Below, one piece after another: positions 1 through 8,218 of a stretch of 64,000 nt of DNA. The notes beneath the pieces are model-generated. The model had not been told where the DNA came from. It did not search any database and worked only from the letters and a program-made list of their open reading frames with translations. The first letter of the stretch is position 1. Each line of letters starts with the position of its first letter. Location: the NCBI RefSeq assembly GCF_003610555.1, contig NZ_RAPQ01000009.1, positions 62,001 through 126,000 of the forward strand, given 5' to 3'. Made by a program: the position numbers and the translations under genes. This DNA comes from Marinifilum flexuosum (lineage in GTDB: Bacteria; Bacteroidota; Bacteroidia; Bacteroidales; Marinifilaceae).

Positions 1-1
1 G

Positions 2-1183
2 GAAAAGACCATCACTACCGTTGATTTGGTCCAGGCGAAAAAGGAATTTTATCCGGGAGCCATTTATCTTCACGATAGCATACAATACAAGAGTCTTGAT
101 TTGGATTTGGAAAGCAAAACTGCCTGGGTAAAAGAGGTGGATTCGAACTATTATACCGAACCTCACAAACCGGGAACCATAGACATTTTAATGGAACATG
201 ACCAAAACGAGAAGCACCGAATTTATTCCTGCTTTGGCGATGTTCGGGTAAGTGTTTTGGTATCGGGCTATAAAATGATTCAGTTCAACACGCATCAAAA
301 CTTGGGTTACGAGGGGCTTTCACAGATTTTACAAACCCAAATGGAAACCGAAGCTTGTTGGATTCAAATTCCCGATAATGTAGTAAAAGTATTTGTTGCA
401 ACAGGAAAAGCACCAAGTTTGGAGCCTCAAAAACCTTTGGAAGAGGACAAAAGCATTCCTCGATTCGATTATACCGAAGGATTGGTGCATTGCATAAATG
501 CTGCAGCAGCCATGCGAGTTATGGCTACCCATTCTGATTTGGGTGGTACGATTTTTGGTTTTGCACACCCTAAATCGCACAAACACAAGCATGCCATTAT
601 TTTGTACGATGAGTATCCTGGCGGCTTGGGATTTTCTGAAAAAGCATTCGAATATATCGATGAAATCATCAAAAGTGCTGGCCAACTAGTTAAGAACTGT
701 GCTTGCCAGGATGGATGCCCGGCTTGTGTGGGAGATCATAGAATTAATAAGCATTTAATTCTGTGGGCACTGCGCTCTTTTTATAAGGAAGTTGATTTAC
801 CAAAAGACATTAAGGTTGAAGGTTTAACAAACTACACAAATGCTCCAATCCCAAAAATTGACTGGAACAATTTGAAAGAAAACTGGCAAATTGTTTTAAG
901 TCGATTTGAAAAAGAAAATTTATTTGGTTCTCGATTCTTACAACAAAGCAGTGCATTGGAAATTAAAGGTTCTCAATTGATCCTATACTATGCTGATAGC
1001 AGCTTAAAATTGGCTCAAAAACCCGAAGTAATAGAAGGAATCAAATCCGAGTTATCGAAAGTAATTCTTTTACCGGAACATTTTGAATTGCATTTACGCC
1101 CCGACAATGGAGAAGCAAATCTAAAAAATCAGCTGAAGCTGCAACGCATGATGAGCAATGGTAAAGGGTATTTGAACAATTAA
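2..1183 (+). CDS. DUF1998-containing DEAD/DEAH-box helicase, C-terminal part (MrfA-like)
   Basis: This is a partial gene. The frame is open from the first bases of the window, so the helicase motor lies upstream and only about 390 C-terminal residues are seen. The cysteine cluster C-A-C-x3-C-x2-C (about base 698 to 727), in the context CQDGCPACVG, is the signature of the DUF1998 zinc-binding domain. That domain follows the helicase core in MrfA-type superfamily 2 proteins, which are DNA repair helicases in Bacillus. The histidine-rich stretch KSHKHKH and the motif YDEYPGGLGFSEKAFEY just before it are also typical of this family. A TTG at 26 could be read as a start, but continuity of the frame upstream makes an edge truncation more likely. 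The substrate cannot be inferred here. Confidence 0.8.
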   Translation, partial: EKTITTVDLVQAKKEFYPGAIYLHDSIQYKSLDLDLESKTAWVKEVDSNYYTEPHKPGTIDILMEHDQNEKHRIYSCFGDVRVSVLVSGYKMIQFNTHQNLGYEGLSQILQTQMETEACWIQIPDNVVKVFVATGKAPSLEPQKPLEEDKSIPRFDYTEGLVHCINAAAAMRVMATHSDLGGTIFGFAHPKSHKHKHAIILYDEYPGGLGFSEKAFEYIDEIIKSAGQLVKNCACQDGCPACVGDHRINKHLILWALRSFYKEVDLPKDIKVEGLTNYTNAPIPKIDWNNLKENWQIVLSRFEKENLFGSRFLQQSSALEIKGSQLILYYADSSLKLAQKPEVIEGIKSELSKVILLPEHFELHLRPDNGEANLKNQLKLQRMMSNGKGYLNN

Positions 1184-1198
1184 AGAAGTAATTCGAGT

Positions 1199-1447
1199 AA
1201 AAGTTTTGATGATTTTATTAAAGCTTTGGTAATTTTATCAAAGCTTTCAAGGTTTTACTAAAGCTTTGATGATTTTATCAAAACCTTTCAAGAATTTACT
1301 AAAGCTTTGGTGATTTTATCAAAACCTTTCAAGAATTTATTAAAGCTTTGGTGATTTTACCAAAACCTTTCAAGAATTTACTAAAGCTTTGATGATTTTA
1401 TCAAAGCTTTCAAGAATTTACTAAAGCTTTGGTGATTTTATCAAAGA
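1199..1447. repeat. Hairpin repeat array 1, period 40-41 bp, six units
   Basis: The AAAGCTTT core recurs at 1220, 1260, 1301, 1342, 1383 and 1423, with a partial unit before it, giving a 40-41 bp period. Each unit holds an inverted repeat: AAAGCTTTGAT, a GATTTT loop, then ATCAAAGCTTT, followed by a linker close to CAAGAATTTACT. Some units pair GAT with ATC and another pairs GGT with ACC, so the stem is partly kept by paired changes. The array fills nearly all of the 316-base gap between the two helicase genes. No ORF spans it. Its function is unknown. Confidence 0.9.
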
Positions 1448-1499
1448 TCAAGATAGTCATTAGTATGTTGTTATAACCATCACTTACAAACATTTAAGA

Positions 1500-3794
1500 T
1501 TGAGCTTAAAACACTTACATAGAAAATTAAGAAACACTGACTTACCAAGTGAAGAATTCGATCCAATATCTGCATTCGAATCTTTTGAAACCCCAGTAAT
1601 AAGTAATATTATTCCTCCGGATCGATACACTGAACCGAAGGAAGATTACAGCGATATTATCACGAAAGTGGAAGCGAAAAAGCCACAATTGGCTTCTGCT
1701 TTAAAAAAACTCAATTTGTATCAGCAACAAGCTGTATTTTCTGAGGATCAGAAATTATTGCTCTCGGCGATGGTAGGAAGTGGAAAAACCACGGTGCTGA
1801 CTCACAAGGTGCTCTATCTGCACTTTATTAAAGGAATTCCCCTATCGCAAATGGCTGTGTTGACTTTTACAAATAAGGCTGCGCGCGAAATCAAAGAGAG
1901 GATACTGTCTTTTTACGAAAATTCAACACCACCCAATAGCGATGAACTGAGGTACTTTGGCACTTTTCATTCGGTTGCTCGCCAATTGATTAAAGAACAT
2001 CCCAAATTACAGGAACTGGGCTTCACTCCTGATTTTTCCATTATGGATCAGGAGGCAAAAGAAGATTTCTTACAACGCTTGATTGTGAGTCACGAGTTGG
2101 ATGTAAAATATCGCAACAAACTGGACAAACGCTTAAAATTGTACCGAAACGAAAAGCAGATCATCTATGGGAACATGAAAAATCCGGATGATTTGGTGCA
2201 GCTTTTAAATATTTCGCGCAAGGAGAAACAAGCCAACAACCTAATGGATTTTGATGATTTGATTTCGGTGATCAACTGGCTGTTAAAACTGAAAAAAACA
2301 TTTATTCCTGAATGGATTATTGTGGATGAGTTTCAGGATTGCAACCAGGAACAAATTGAACTGATTCAAAACTTAAGCGATGACCAAAATCATTTCTTTG
2401 CCGTTGGCGATCCAAACCAGAGTATTTATGCATGGCGAGGAAGTACGAATGTGATTTTCCAGAATTACATAGAAGATCAATCCTTTGTAATTATGCGATT
2501 GCCTTTGAATTACAGAACATCAGGACAGTTGCTTAATGCCGCTTCTTGTCTGCTACAACAGAATAATGATGCTTTGCAAGCCACTCGCGACCAAGGGAAA
2601 AAACTGATTATCAGAAACCATTTCGATGATCATCAGGAAGCCTATTACTATGTGCAAAAGTTTAAAGAGGTACACCAGAAAGGAACGCCTTGGACGGAAA
2701 TTGCCGTTTTGTTTCGTACCCGACAGCAAATTGCCATATTCGAATCGGTATTTCAATTGGAAGGCATCCCTTGCGAAGTGGTTAGCAAAACCAAATTGCG
2801 TGAACAAGCTGCCCTTTTCTGGTTGCAGAATATTCTCCTTTCCGGATTACATCCCAACGATATGGATAGCATTCTGCGTGTGTTTACATCTACTGATTTT
2901 GGTTGCTTAAAAGCTGGTAAAAAACTACTATCGGCCTACAGTAAGTTCACAGAAGGAAAAGAGTTTGCCTCAAAGCTGGAAGCTTTTTCTTGCTTTTTAT
3001 CTGAGAAATATAAAAAGCATGCAGAATACATTGATCTTTGCCAACGCCTAATGGGATTGGCTGATTATTTGCAATCTCGAAAAAGGGATGTAAACCTGTA
3101 TCAATATTTATCTCTCGATTTCTTTTTAAAACCAACATCCATCAACTATCAGGATGATGTTGCAGATATTAAGAATGCCTTAAACGAGTTGGATCATTAT
3201 ACATCGAAAAACTATTTTGGTGATTGGTTGGAAATCTACCGGGCAGCCTTGAGTCAGGTTAGCTTAGAAGGACATTTTCAAATCAATTCAGGCATTCAAA
3301 CGGAAACTAAGGGCGTACGTCTACTAACCATTCATGCAGCAAAAGGTTTGGAATTTGATCATGTATACTTAAGCGGAGCCAATAGCGGAATTATTCCTTT
3401 GGAACGCAAAAAAGCAGGATATGATCATTTGAAAGAAGAAAAAAGGTTGTTGTTTGTAGCACTTACACGTGCAAAAAATCACATGGAAATATCCTGGCAT
3501 ACAAAATCAAGCGCATGGAATGCACAAGATGGACCTTCCTATTTCTTGAATTCAATTCCAAGTGCTTTGGTTGAGAAAGTGGATACCGCTCCTGCCAAGA
3601 ATTCTGCGATAGAAACCACTCAGAAAGTAGAATCGAATGATGATTCAAAATGGAAAGTTGGAACAAAAGTAAAACATCCAAAATATGGAACCGGCGAAAT
3701 CAAATCCTGCAATGAACAGGATGTTGTTTGTGATTTTGGTAAATTTGGAGAGAAGAGTTTTGCCTCAGCTTGGGCTCCATTGGTTAAAATTTAA
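1500..3794 (+). CDS. UvrD/PcrA-like superfamily 1A DNA helicase
   Basis: A 3'-5' DNA helicase of the UvrD/Rep/PcrA family, 764 residues, expected to act in repair or replication restart. Visible motifs in order: Q motif (NLYQQQAVF, ~73-81), Walker A GSGKT (93-97), motif Ia (VLTFTNKAA), Walker B VDEFQD (~275), motif III (GDPNQSIYAWRG), motif IV (PLNYRTS), motif V (LLTIHAAKGLEFD) and motif VI (VALTRAK). The last ~45 residues (VGTKVKHPKYGTGEI) match the tudor-like C-terminal domain that binds RNA polymerase in PcrA/UvrD. An extra ~70 residues precede the Q motif. The start is TTG at 1500; no in-frame ATG exists before the Walker region, so the exact start is uncertain. Confidence 0.92.
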   Translation: MSLKHLHRKLRNTDLPSEEFDPISAFESFETPVISNIIPPDRYTEPKEDYSDIITKVEAKKPQLASALKKLNLYQQQAVFSEDQKLLLSAMVGSGKTTVLTHKVLYLHFIKGIPLSQMAVLTFTNKAAREIKERILSFYENSTPPNSDELRYFGTFHSVARQLIKEHPKLQELGFTPDFSIMDQEAKEDFLQRLIVSHELDVKYRNKLDKRLKLYRNEKQIIYGNMKNPDDLVQLLNISRKEKQANNLMDFDDLISVINWLLKLKKTFIPEWIIVDEFQDCNQEQIELIQNLSDDQNHFFAVGDPNQSIYAWRGSTNVIFQNYIEDQSFVIMRLPLNYRTSGQLLNAASCLLQQNNDALQATRDQGKKLIIRNHFDDHQEAYYYVQKFKEVHQKGTPWTEIAVLFRTRQQIAIFESVFQLEGIPCEVVSKTKLREQAALFWLQNILLSGLHPNDMDSILRVFTSTDFGCLKAGKKLLSAYSKFTEGKEFASKLEAFSCFLSEKYKKHAEYIDLCQRLMGLADYLQSRKRDVNLYQYLSLDFFLKPTSINYQDDVADIKNALNELDHYTSKNYFGDWLEIYRAALSQVSLEGHFQINSGIQTETKGVRLLTIHAAKGLEFDHVYLSGANSGIIPLERKKAGYDHLKEEKRLLFVALTRAKNHMEISWHTKSSAWNAQDGPSYFLNSIPSALVEKVDTAPAKNSAIETTQKVESNDDSKWKVGTKVKHPKYGTGEIKSCNEQDVVCDFGKFGEKSFASAWAPLVKI

Positions 3795-3803
3795 AAAAGA
3801 AAT

Positions 3804-4211
3804 ATGTATCAAAAAGACTATGTATTAAGAATGATTGAGATGATTGGTGAATTGATCGCTCAAATTTTAGGCTTATTGAATAAAAAGAACACAAAAAAAG
3901 CATCTCAGATTCTTGAAAATGCATATCGCGATTTTTTGAAGGAAGATGCTTCATTCTTTAGGAGTTTGTCAAAAGAAAAACTAACCAACAGTTTATTGCA
4001 GGAGCACAACTATACCGATGAACACCTACAAGTATTAGCAGAATTATTTTATGCTGAAGCCGAAATTCAAAACACAAAAGAACAAAAAGCACTCGCAAGC
4101 GAATATTACGAGAAATCTTTAATTCTATTTCGTTTTGTTGTCGAAAATTCAACAAATTTTTCCATCAGATTGGAACAGAGAATTAATTTGCTTGAAAAGA
4201 AGATAAACTAA
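3804..4211 (+). CDS. Small helical hypothetical protein (DUF6483-like)
   Basis: 135 residues, starting with ATG ten bases after the helicase stop, so probably co-transcribed with it. The N-terminus MYQKDYVLRMIEMIGELIA resembles the DUF6483 family of small helical proteins; this is pattern recognition without a search. The rest is predicted all-helical, with two helix-turn-helix-like pairs near 40-100 and a TPR-like stretch (AEAEIQNTKEQKALASEYYE) near 90-110. There is no signal peptide, cysteine pair or catalytic motif. The function is not known. Its stop overlaps by four bases the end of the convergent downstream gene. Confidence 0.7.
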   Translation: MYQKDYVLRMIEMIGELIAQILGLLNKKNTKKASQILENAYRDFLKEDASFFRSLSKEKLTNSLLQEHNYTDEHLQVLAELFYAEAEIQNTKEQKALASEYYEKSLILFRFVVENSTNFSIRLEQRINLLEKKIN

Positions 4212-4903
4212 TGATTGTAAGCATTTCGATAGGATTGATAAAAAATTTCCTTAAGTGGATCAATTCGAATTGAATTATCTTTCTTTTCAAATTCCATTTG
4301 TTTGTACTTGTTATAGAATTGATTCCTAAGGTCATCATCAACAAGTTGATATTCCAGGTAAGTTTTTGATTTGTAATAATGAATAACTGGGACCAATTCT
4401 TTAATCGAGTCATTTTTCACATTCAGAATCCCATAATACTTTGATATTGAATCTTCCTGCACACTAAAATCAATTAAACTAAAGACATCATTGGCAAGAT
4501 TAAGTTTTTTATAGCCTGAAATTTGCCTGGTTTCAAAATGCCTTTCCATATGGTAAATATTCCGATCGGATTTATAAAAAGCTCTAACCCTATGCTTTGC
4601 TGGTCGCAATTTCGAAACTTCAAGAGAAATCAGATTTCCAACCTTTTGTTTTGATTGCGCTCCTTTTAATGTATAAGAACCATCATACCAGCTATTATCA
4701 ACCTGATAAAAATATCTTACTGTTTGTTTCCAATTCACCTGTCCTCCAAAAGAAACGGTATGAATTTTTGTATCATAGATTAATGCATCTTGTTTATTTG
4801 TTTTACCCCAAAAGATGATCGGCAACTTAAAACCATTCCATGCATAAAAAGCAAAAAAAGATAGAAATACAATTCCAAAAACCCATGGGTTAATTTTATT
4901 CAT
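4208..4903 (-). CDS. Membrane-anchored hypothetical protein
   Basis: 231 residues with one N-terminal membrane segment (~8-25, WVFGIVFLSFFAFYAW) and an otherwise soluble, probably extracytoplasmic domain. The part from ~40 to 110 (DTKIHTVSFGGQVNWKQ, then VRYFYQVDNSWYDG) loosely recalls DUF3592-type beta domains, where a converted 'Y-x-V-x-G' strand pattern is common, but I would not assign it. It stands alone on the minus strand and converges on the small gene before it with a four-base overlap. I do not recognise the family. Confidence 0.6.
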   Translation of the reverse strand: MNKINPWVFGIVFLSFFAFYAWNGFKLPIIFWGKTNKQDALIYDTKIHTVSFGGQVNWKQTVRYFYQVDNSWYDGSYTLKGAQSKQKVGNLISLEVSKLRPAKHRVRAFYKSDRNIYHMERHFETRQISGYKKLNLANDVFSLIDFSVQEDSISKYYGILNVKNDSIKELVPVIHYYKSKTYLEYQLVDDDLRNQFYNKYKQMEFEKKDNSIRIDPLKEIFYQSYRNAYNH

Positions 4904-5030
4904 ACGATTAAATATTAAAATACACCTAAACTATAATTCAAACAATATATTAAATGAAGTTAAATATAATATTTTTTCGTGATTATCACACGAATATGAC
5001 AAATTTCATGTTCTAAAAGACCTAATTTAA

Positions 5031-5062
5031 TTGGTGTTTCATTTAGGAAACTGCTACATTTG
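5031..5062 (+). promoter_or_regulatory. Candidate Bacteroidota promoter (TTGG-N20-TACATTTG)
   Basis: TACATTTG at 5055-5062 fits the -7 element TAnnTTTG, and TTGG at 5031-5034 stands 20 bases upstream as a -33 element. It lies 26 bases before the ATG at 5088. Confidence 0.45.
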
Positions 5063-5087
5063 TTGTTAACCAACTTGAACCTTTACA

Positions 5088-5471
5088 ATGAGTTTTTTTC
5101 ATAAGAGAACAAAAGCAGATACTGCTTTAAAATATTTTCATAAACCTCCAGGGTATTACAATTGCGCCCAAGCAATTTTTAAAGCATTTCAGGAGGAATA
5201 CCAAATCACAAACGATCAGATTGTGGAATTGTCCAAATATGGCAATGGCAAAGCACCTAATGGATACTGTGGCGCTTACTTTGCTGCTTTGGAACTAATT
5301 AAAGACAAACCTGAATTGAAAGATGAATTCACCAAGAGATTTCAAGAAAAATCAGATCATTTAACTTGTTTCGATATCAGGTTTAATTACACAATGTCAT
5401 GTAAAAACCTAGTAAAACTTGCTGCCAACCTACTGAACGAAATTGATTCAGAAAAAAAAGATTCTGAATGA
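5088..5471 (+). CDS. C_GCAxxG_C_C family putative redox protein
   Basis: 127 residues, cytoplasmic. Four cysteines are placed as in the C_GCAxxG_C_C family (split-Soret-like small redox proteins): Cys26 in NCAQAIF, Cys61 in GYCGAYFAA, Cys94, and Cys105 in SCKNLVKLAA. The family's glycine-rich run before the second cysteine is present in weaker form (KYGNGKAPNGYCGA). Members are thought to bind an iron-sulfur or haem-type cofactor, but the reaction is unknown. The stop overlaps the next gene's ATG (ATGA), so it is translationally coupled to the NUDIX hydrolase. Confidence 0.7.
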   Translation: MSFFHKRTKADTALKYFHKPPGYYNCAQAIFKAFQEEYQITNDQIVELSKYGNGKAPNGYCGAYFAALELIKDKPELKDEFTKRFQEKSDHLTCFDIRFNYTMSCKNLVKLAANLLNEIDSEKKDSE

Positions 5472-5869
5472 AACCCATTCAAGTAACCGCAGCAATTATT
5501 CGGAAAGAAGATTCTATTTTGGTCGCGCAAAGAAATCATCACGATGATTTAGGATTAAAATGGGAATTTCCAGGTGGAAAAATCGAAGCAAACGAAACTG
5601 CTGAGGTTTGCATGGTGCGAGAACTTCATGAAGAATTTGGCATTCAATCAAAAGTACTAGGTTTTCTGGGTGAAAACACTCACAACTATGGCAGTAAAAT
5701 CGTTTGCCTAAAAGCATTTTTTGTTGAACATGTATCGGGAGAATTTCAAAAACGAGTACACCAAAACATCAAGTGGGTACATGTCGATGATTTAAAAGAT
5801 ATGGATTGGGCTCCTGCCGATATCAAGCTGGTCGATTTACTTCTTGAGTATCTTCAGTCAAGCAATTGA
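5468..5869 (+). CDS. NUDIX hydrolase, MutT-like (deoxy)nucleoside triphosphatase
   Basis: 133 residues. The full NUDIX box G-x5-E-x7-REUxEExGU is present at 37-59 (GGKIEANE, then RELHEEFGI). The start VTAAIIRKEDSILVAQR and the length match MutT-type 8-oxo-dGTP diphosphatases that clean the nucleotide pool. The C-terminal WVHVDDLKDMDWAPADIKLV is the usual substrate-side motif of MutT/CTP-pyrophosphohydrolase proteins. The exact substrate cannot be told from sequence. Its ATG overlaps the stop of the preceding redox-protein gene, and its last 16 bases overlap the convergent folK gene. Confidence 0.88.
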   Translation: MKPIQVTAAIIRKEDSILVAQRNHHDDLGLKWEFPGGKIEANETAEVCMVRELHEEFGIQSKVLGFLGENTHNYGSKIVCLKAFFVEHVSGEFQKRVHQNIKWVHVDDLKDMDWAPADIKLVDLLLEYLQSSN

Positions 5870-6258
5870 TTTACCGAATCACGCAAAAAATCCCTGGTAT
5901 GGTAATCTTCATCAACAATATCTCCATTCCACACTACAATATCAAGGTCAATTACTCTCGGACCAAATTTAGGCAAGCTCCTATCCCTTCCCATTCTATC
6001 TTCAAGTCGCTTTAAATAATTTCGAAATTCATCAATATCATGTTGTGTTTCAACCTTGACAGCTCCATTAATAAAATCATCCTGATCCGTTATTCCTATA
6101 GGTGCAGTTTTAACCCATGATGAATGCTTTCCCACCCTATGGTCTTTTGCAAGCAAACATAACATCCTTTTGATATTTTCATTGGGATTTATATTTGATC
6201 CTATTCCAATAATGCACGAGTTCATATTCTTTAAATTAGATTTTCCGGTTTGCTTCAA
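5854..6258 (-). CDS. folK: 2-amino-4-hydroxy-6-hydroxymethyldihydropteridine pyrophosphokinase (HPPK)
   Basis: HPPK transfers pyrophosphate from ATP to hydroxymethyl-dihydropterin in folate synthesis. Recognised by IGIGSNINPNENI at the start, the central APIGITDQDDFINGAVKV, and the catalytic GRDRS-x3-FGPRVIDLDIV motif, whose two aspartates bind Mg2+. At 134 residues it is shorter than usual (~155-165): the C-terminal helix after HTRDFLRDSV is reduced. It is the last gene of the folM-folX-folK run; its ATG lies inside the end of folX (23-base overlap), so coupled translation is likely. The 3' end overlaps the convergent NUDIX gene. Confidence 0.88.
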   Translation of the reverse strand: MKQTGKSNLKNMNSCIIGIGSNINPNENIKRMLCLLAKDHRVGKHSSWVKTAPIGITDQDDFINGAVKVETQHDIDEFRNYLKRLEDRMGRDRSLPKFGPRVIDLDIVVWNGDIVDEDYHTRDFLRDSVNQLLD

Positions 6259-6592
6259 GTTCTATGGATACTGACTCAGCGAATCGCAATGCATGAGGCT
6301 TATCAACTTCTACTTTAGCCCATTCTACATTGGGATTTTTCATGATCAAATCTAGAACCTGCTGAGTCAAATTTTCAAGCATTTTAAATTTGCCTTCCTG
6401 TACCAAAGCAATTACCTTTTTCGTAATCACCTTGTAATTGTAGGAGTTGTCAACATCATCATTCTTAATGGCCCTACTAACATCGGCTTTGATGCTCATG
6501 TTAATTACCACATCCTGTTTGTTTCGTAGTTCTTCAGGATTAAATCCAATGTATGTTCTAATCAGTAAATTTTTAACGCGAATAATTGCCAT
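6236..6592 (-). CDS. folX: Dihydroneopterin/dihydromonapterin triphosphate epimerase-aldolase (FolX-like)
   Basis: 118 residues of the FolB/FolX fold. It looks closer to FolX of E. coli than to FolB: I recognise IRVKNLLIRTYIGFNPEE, RNKQDVVINMSI, YNYKVITKKV, MLENLTQQVLDLI and KPHALRFAESVSIEL, each with a clear counterpart in FolX. FolX epimerises dihydroneopterin triphosphate to dihydromonapterin triphosphate. The neighbour upstream (9 bases away) is a FolM-type reductase, which supports a tetrahydromonapterin branch. The alternative, a FolB aldolase for folate, cannot be excluded from sequence alone. Confidence 0.8.
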   Translation of the reverse strand: MAIIRVKNLLIRTYIGFNPEELRNKQDVVINMSIKADVSRAIKNDDVDNSYNYKVITKKVIALVQEGKFKMLENLTQQVLDLIMKNPNVEWAKVEVDKPHALRFAESVSIELEANRKI

Positions 6593-6601
6593 AATCTTAC
6601 T

Positions 6602-7324
6602 TTATAAGAGTTGTTCTCCACCATCGCAGTACAATATCTGCCCGGTTAAGTTTTCGTTTTCCAAAATGTAATCTATAGATTGAAGAATTGGCTGTACACC
6701 TCCCGGTACTTTCATCGGAGTTTTATTGGCCAAATTCATTAAATATTCCTCACCTTTTCCCTCTGGTGGTAATGTTGCACCTGGTGCAATTCCATTTACT
6801 CGTACATCTGGTCCACATTCTAAAGCCATCATTTTTGTAAGATGTGCCAATCCCACTTTGGAAATGCTATAAGCAGCATGAGAATTCGAATACCCAGAAA
6901 TTCGGGTATCTAAAAAATTAATAATTAAGCCTCTGTTGTTATTTAAAACAAAATCTCTTGATACAATAAATGGAGCTTTTAAATTCACGTCCATCTGCAG
7001 GTTAAAAAGTTTCACATCTGTTTCCCGAATAACACCAGGATCAAAAACCGACGCATTATTTACCAATAAATCCAATTGCTTAAAGTGCTTCATCACCTTG
7101 TCTATCAATTGTTCCAATTCCAATTCATTGCTCAAATCACATTGAAAGATTTTGAATTTTTGTACAGGATAAGTATTGATCAATTTTGCTTGCAATTCGA
7201 GAGCTTCTTTTTTAGATGAGTTGTAGTGCAGTGCAATATTATATCCTTTAGCTGCCAAATGTTCAGCCACCTCTTTTCCTATTCGTTTTATAGCTCCTGT
7301 TATTAGGGCATTTCTTCTTGTCAT
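6602..7324 (-). CDS. folM: Pteridine reductase-type short-chain dehydrogenase (FolM-like)
   Basis: 240-residue short-chain dehydrogenase. The cofactor motif reads TGAIKRIG (9-16), the TGxxxRxG form seen in FolM and trypanosome PTR1; the Arg suits NADPH. Catalytic residues are Asp139 (FLDTR), Tyr152 and Lys156 (YSISK). The Asp in place of the usual Ser, 13 residues before Tyr, is the PTR1/FolM pattern. FolM reduces dihydromonapterin to tetrahydromonapterin and can also reduce dihydrofolate. First gene of the folM-folX-folK operon. An ordinary sugar or fatty-acid reductase is unlikely given the active site and neighbours. Confidence 0.85.
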   Translation of the reverse strand: MTRRNALITGAIKRIGKEVAEHLAAKGYNIALHYNSSKKEALELQAKLINTYPVQKFKIFQCDLSNELELEQLIDKVMKHFKQLDLLVNNASVFDPGVIRETDVKLFNLQMDVNLKAPFIVSRDFVLNNNRGLIINFLDTRISGYSNSHAAYSISKVGLAHLTKMMALECGPDVRVNGIAPGATLPPEGKGEEYLMNLANKTPMKVPGGVQPILQSIDYILENENLTGQILYCDGGEQLL

Positions 7325-7480
7325 TCCAAATTATTTTATCGCTTTCCATTAAAATTAAAAAATATTCAAGCTTTTAAGAAATTTATGATAAGATAATTTA
7401 AAGATTCACAGAAAATATCATTATTTAATTCCTATTTTTGATTTTTGGATTTAACTATTCTTAAATTTAACAGGTAACAA

Positions 7481-8140
7481 ATGATAAATATTCTAATTGA
7501 GGAGAAACTTAAAAGCACATGGCCTGATCTTAAGCTAGGAGCTATTCAATGTGATGTTGAAACACAAGAGGATTGTCCGGAACTTTGGAAGGAAATCAAT
7601 GAATTCATTGAGAGAAAGGAAAAAGAATTAGATCCTGAAAAAATAAGACAATTACCGAGTGTAAAAAGTACAAAATTGGGATATCGCAAAATTGGTAAGG
7701 ATCCAAGCAGATACAGACCTTCTGCCGAGGCTTTACTAAGAAGAGTTGCAAGTGGCAAAGGCTTGTATAAAATCAATAATGTTGTAGACCTTTTAAATTT
7801 GGTCTCTATTGATAGTGGATTTTCCATTGGTGGATACAATGCAGCAAAAATAAATGGTGATATTCAGTTAGGAATCGGAAGAAAAGATGAACCTTATAAA
7901 GGAATAGGACGTGGTGAATTAAATATTGAGTTCTTACCGATTTTCAGAGATGAATTGGGAGCTTTTGGAAGCCCTACCAGCGATTCTGTTCGCACATCGA
8001 TTACCAATGAATGCTCACAATTTTTAATGATAATTTTAAGCTTTCAAGGAAATCACGAATTACAAAAAGCAATGGACTTTGCCGTTTCATTACTGCAAAA
8101 ACATGCCAAAGGAGACAAGGTTGAAACACGAATCATATAA
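7481..8140 (+). CDS. B3/B4 tRNA-binding-domain protein
   Basis: 219 residues, cytoplasmic. The middle section (SRYRPSAEALLRRV, then NVVDLLNLVSIDSGFSIGGYN) is the B3/B4 domain found in the beta subunit of phenylalanyl-tRNA synthetase and in stand-alone proteins. In PheT the domain edits mischarged Tyr-tRNA(Phe); stand-alone members are presumed to act on tRNA or amino acids, but this is not proven. The tail has the expected SPTSDSVRTSIT and a helix near the end. It stands alone between a bidirectional terminator (downstream) and the divergent fol operon (upstream). Confidence 0.85.
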   Translation: MINILIEEKLKSTWPDLKLGAIQCDVETQEDCPELWKEINEFIERKEKELDPEKIRQLPSVKSTKLGYRKIGKDPSRYRPSAEALLRRVASGKGLYKINNVVDLLNLVSIDSGFSIGGYNAAKINGDIQLGIGRKDEPYKGIGRGELNIEFLPIFRDELGAFGSPTSDSVRTSITNECSQFLMIILSFQGNHELQKAMDFAVSLLQKHAKGDKVETRII

Positions 8141-8146
8141 AGTAGA

Positions 8147-8176
8147 AAAGTCCGCACATCAAATGCGGACTTTCGT
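8147..8176. terminator. Bidirectional intrinsic terminator
   Basis: Stem AAAGTCCGCA / TGCGGACTTT with a 7-base loop. T-rich sequence follows on both strands, and it sits between the convergent B3/B4 and tonB genes. Confidence 0.85.
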
Positions 8177-8218
8177 TTTCAAGTCTGAGTAGTAATTTAA
8201 CGTAACACTCACGTTAAT

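Noticed and set aside
6236-6592. FolB dihydroneopterin aldolase
   Set aside because: Sequence stretches match FolX better, and a FolM-type reductase is the direct neighbour; FolB remains a weaker option.
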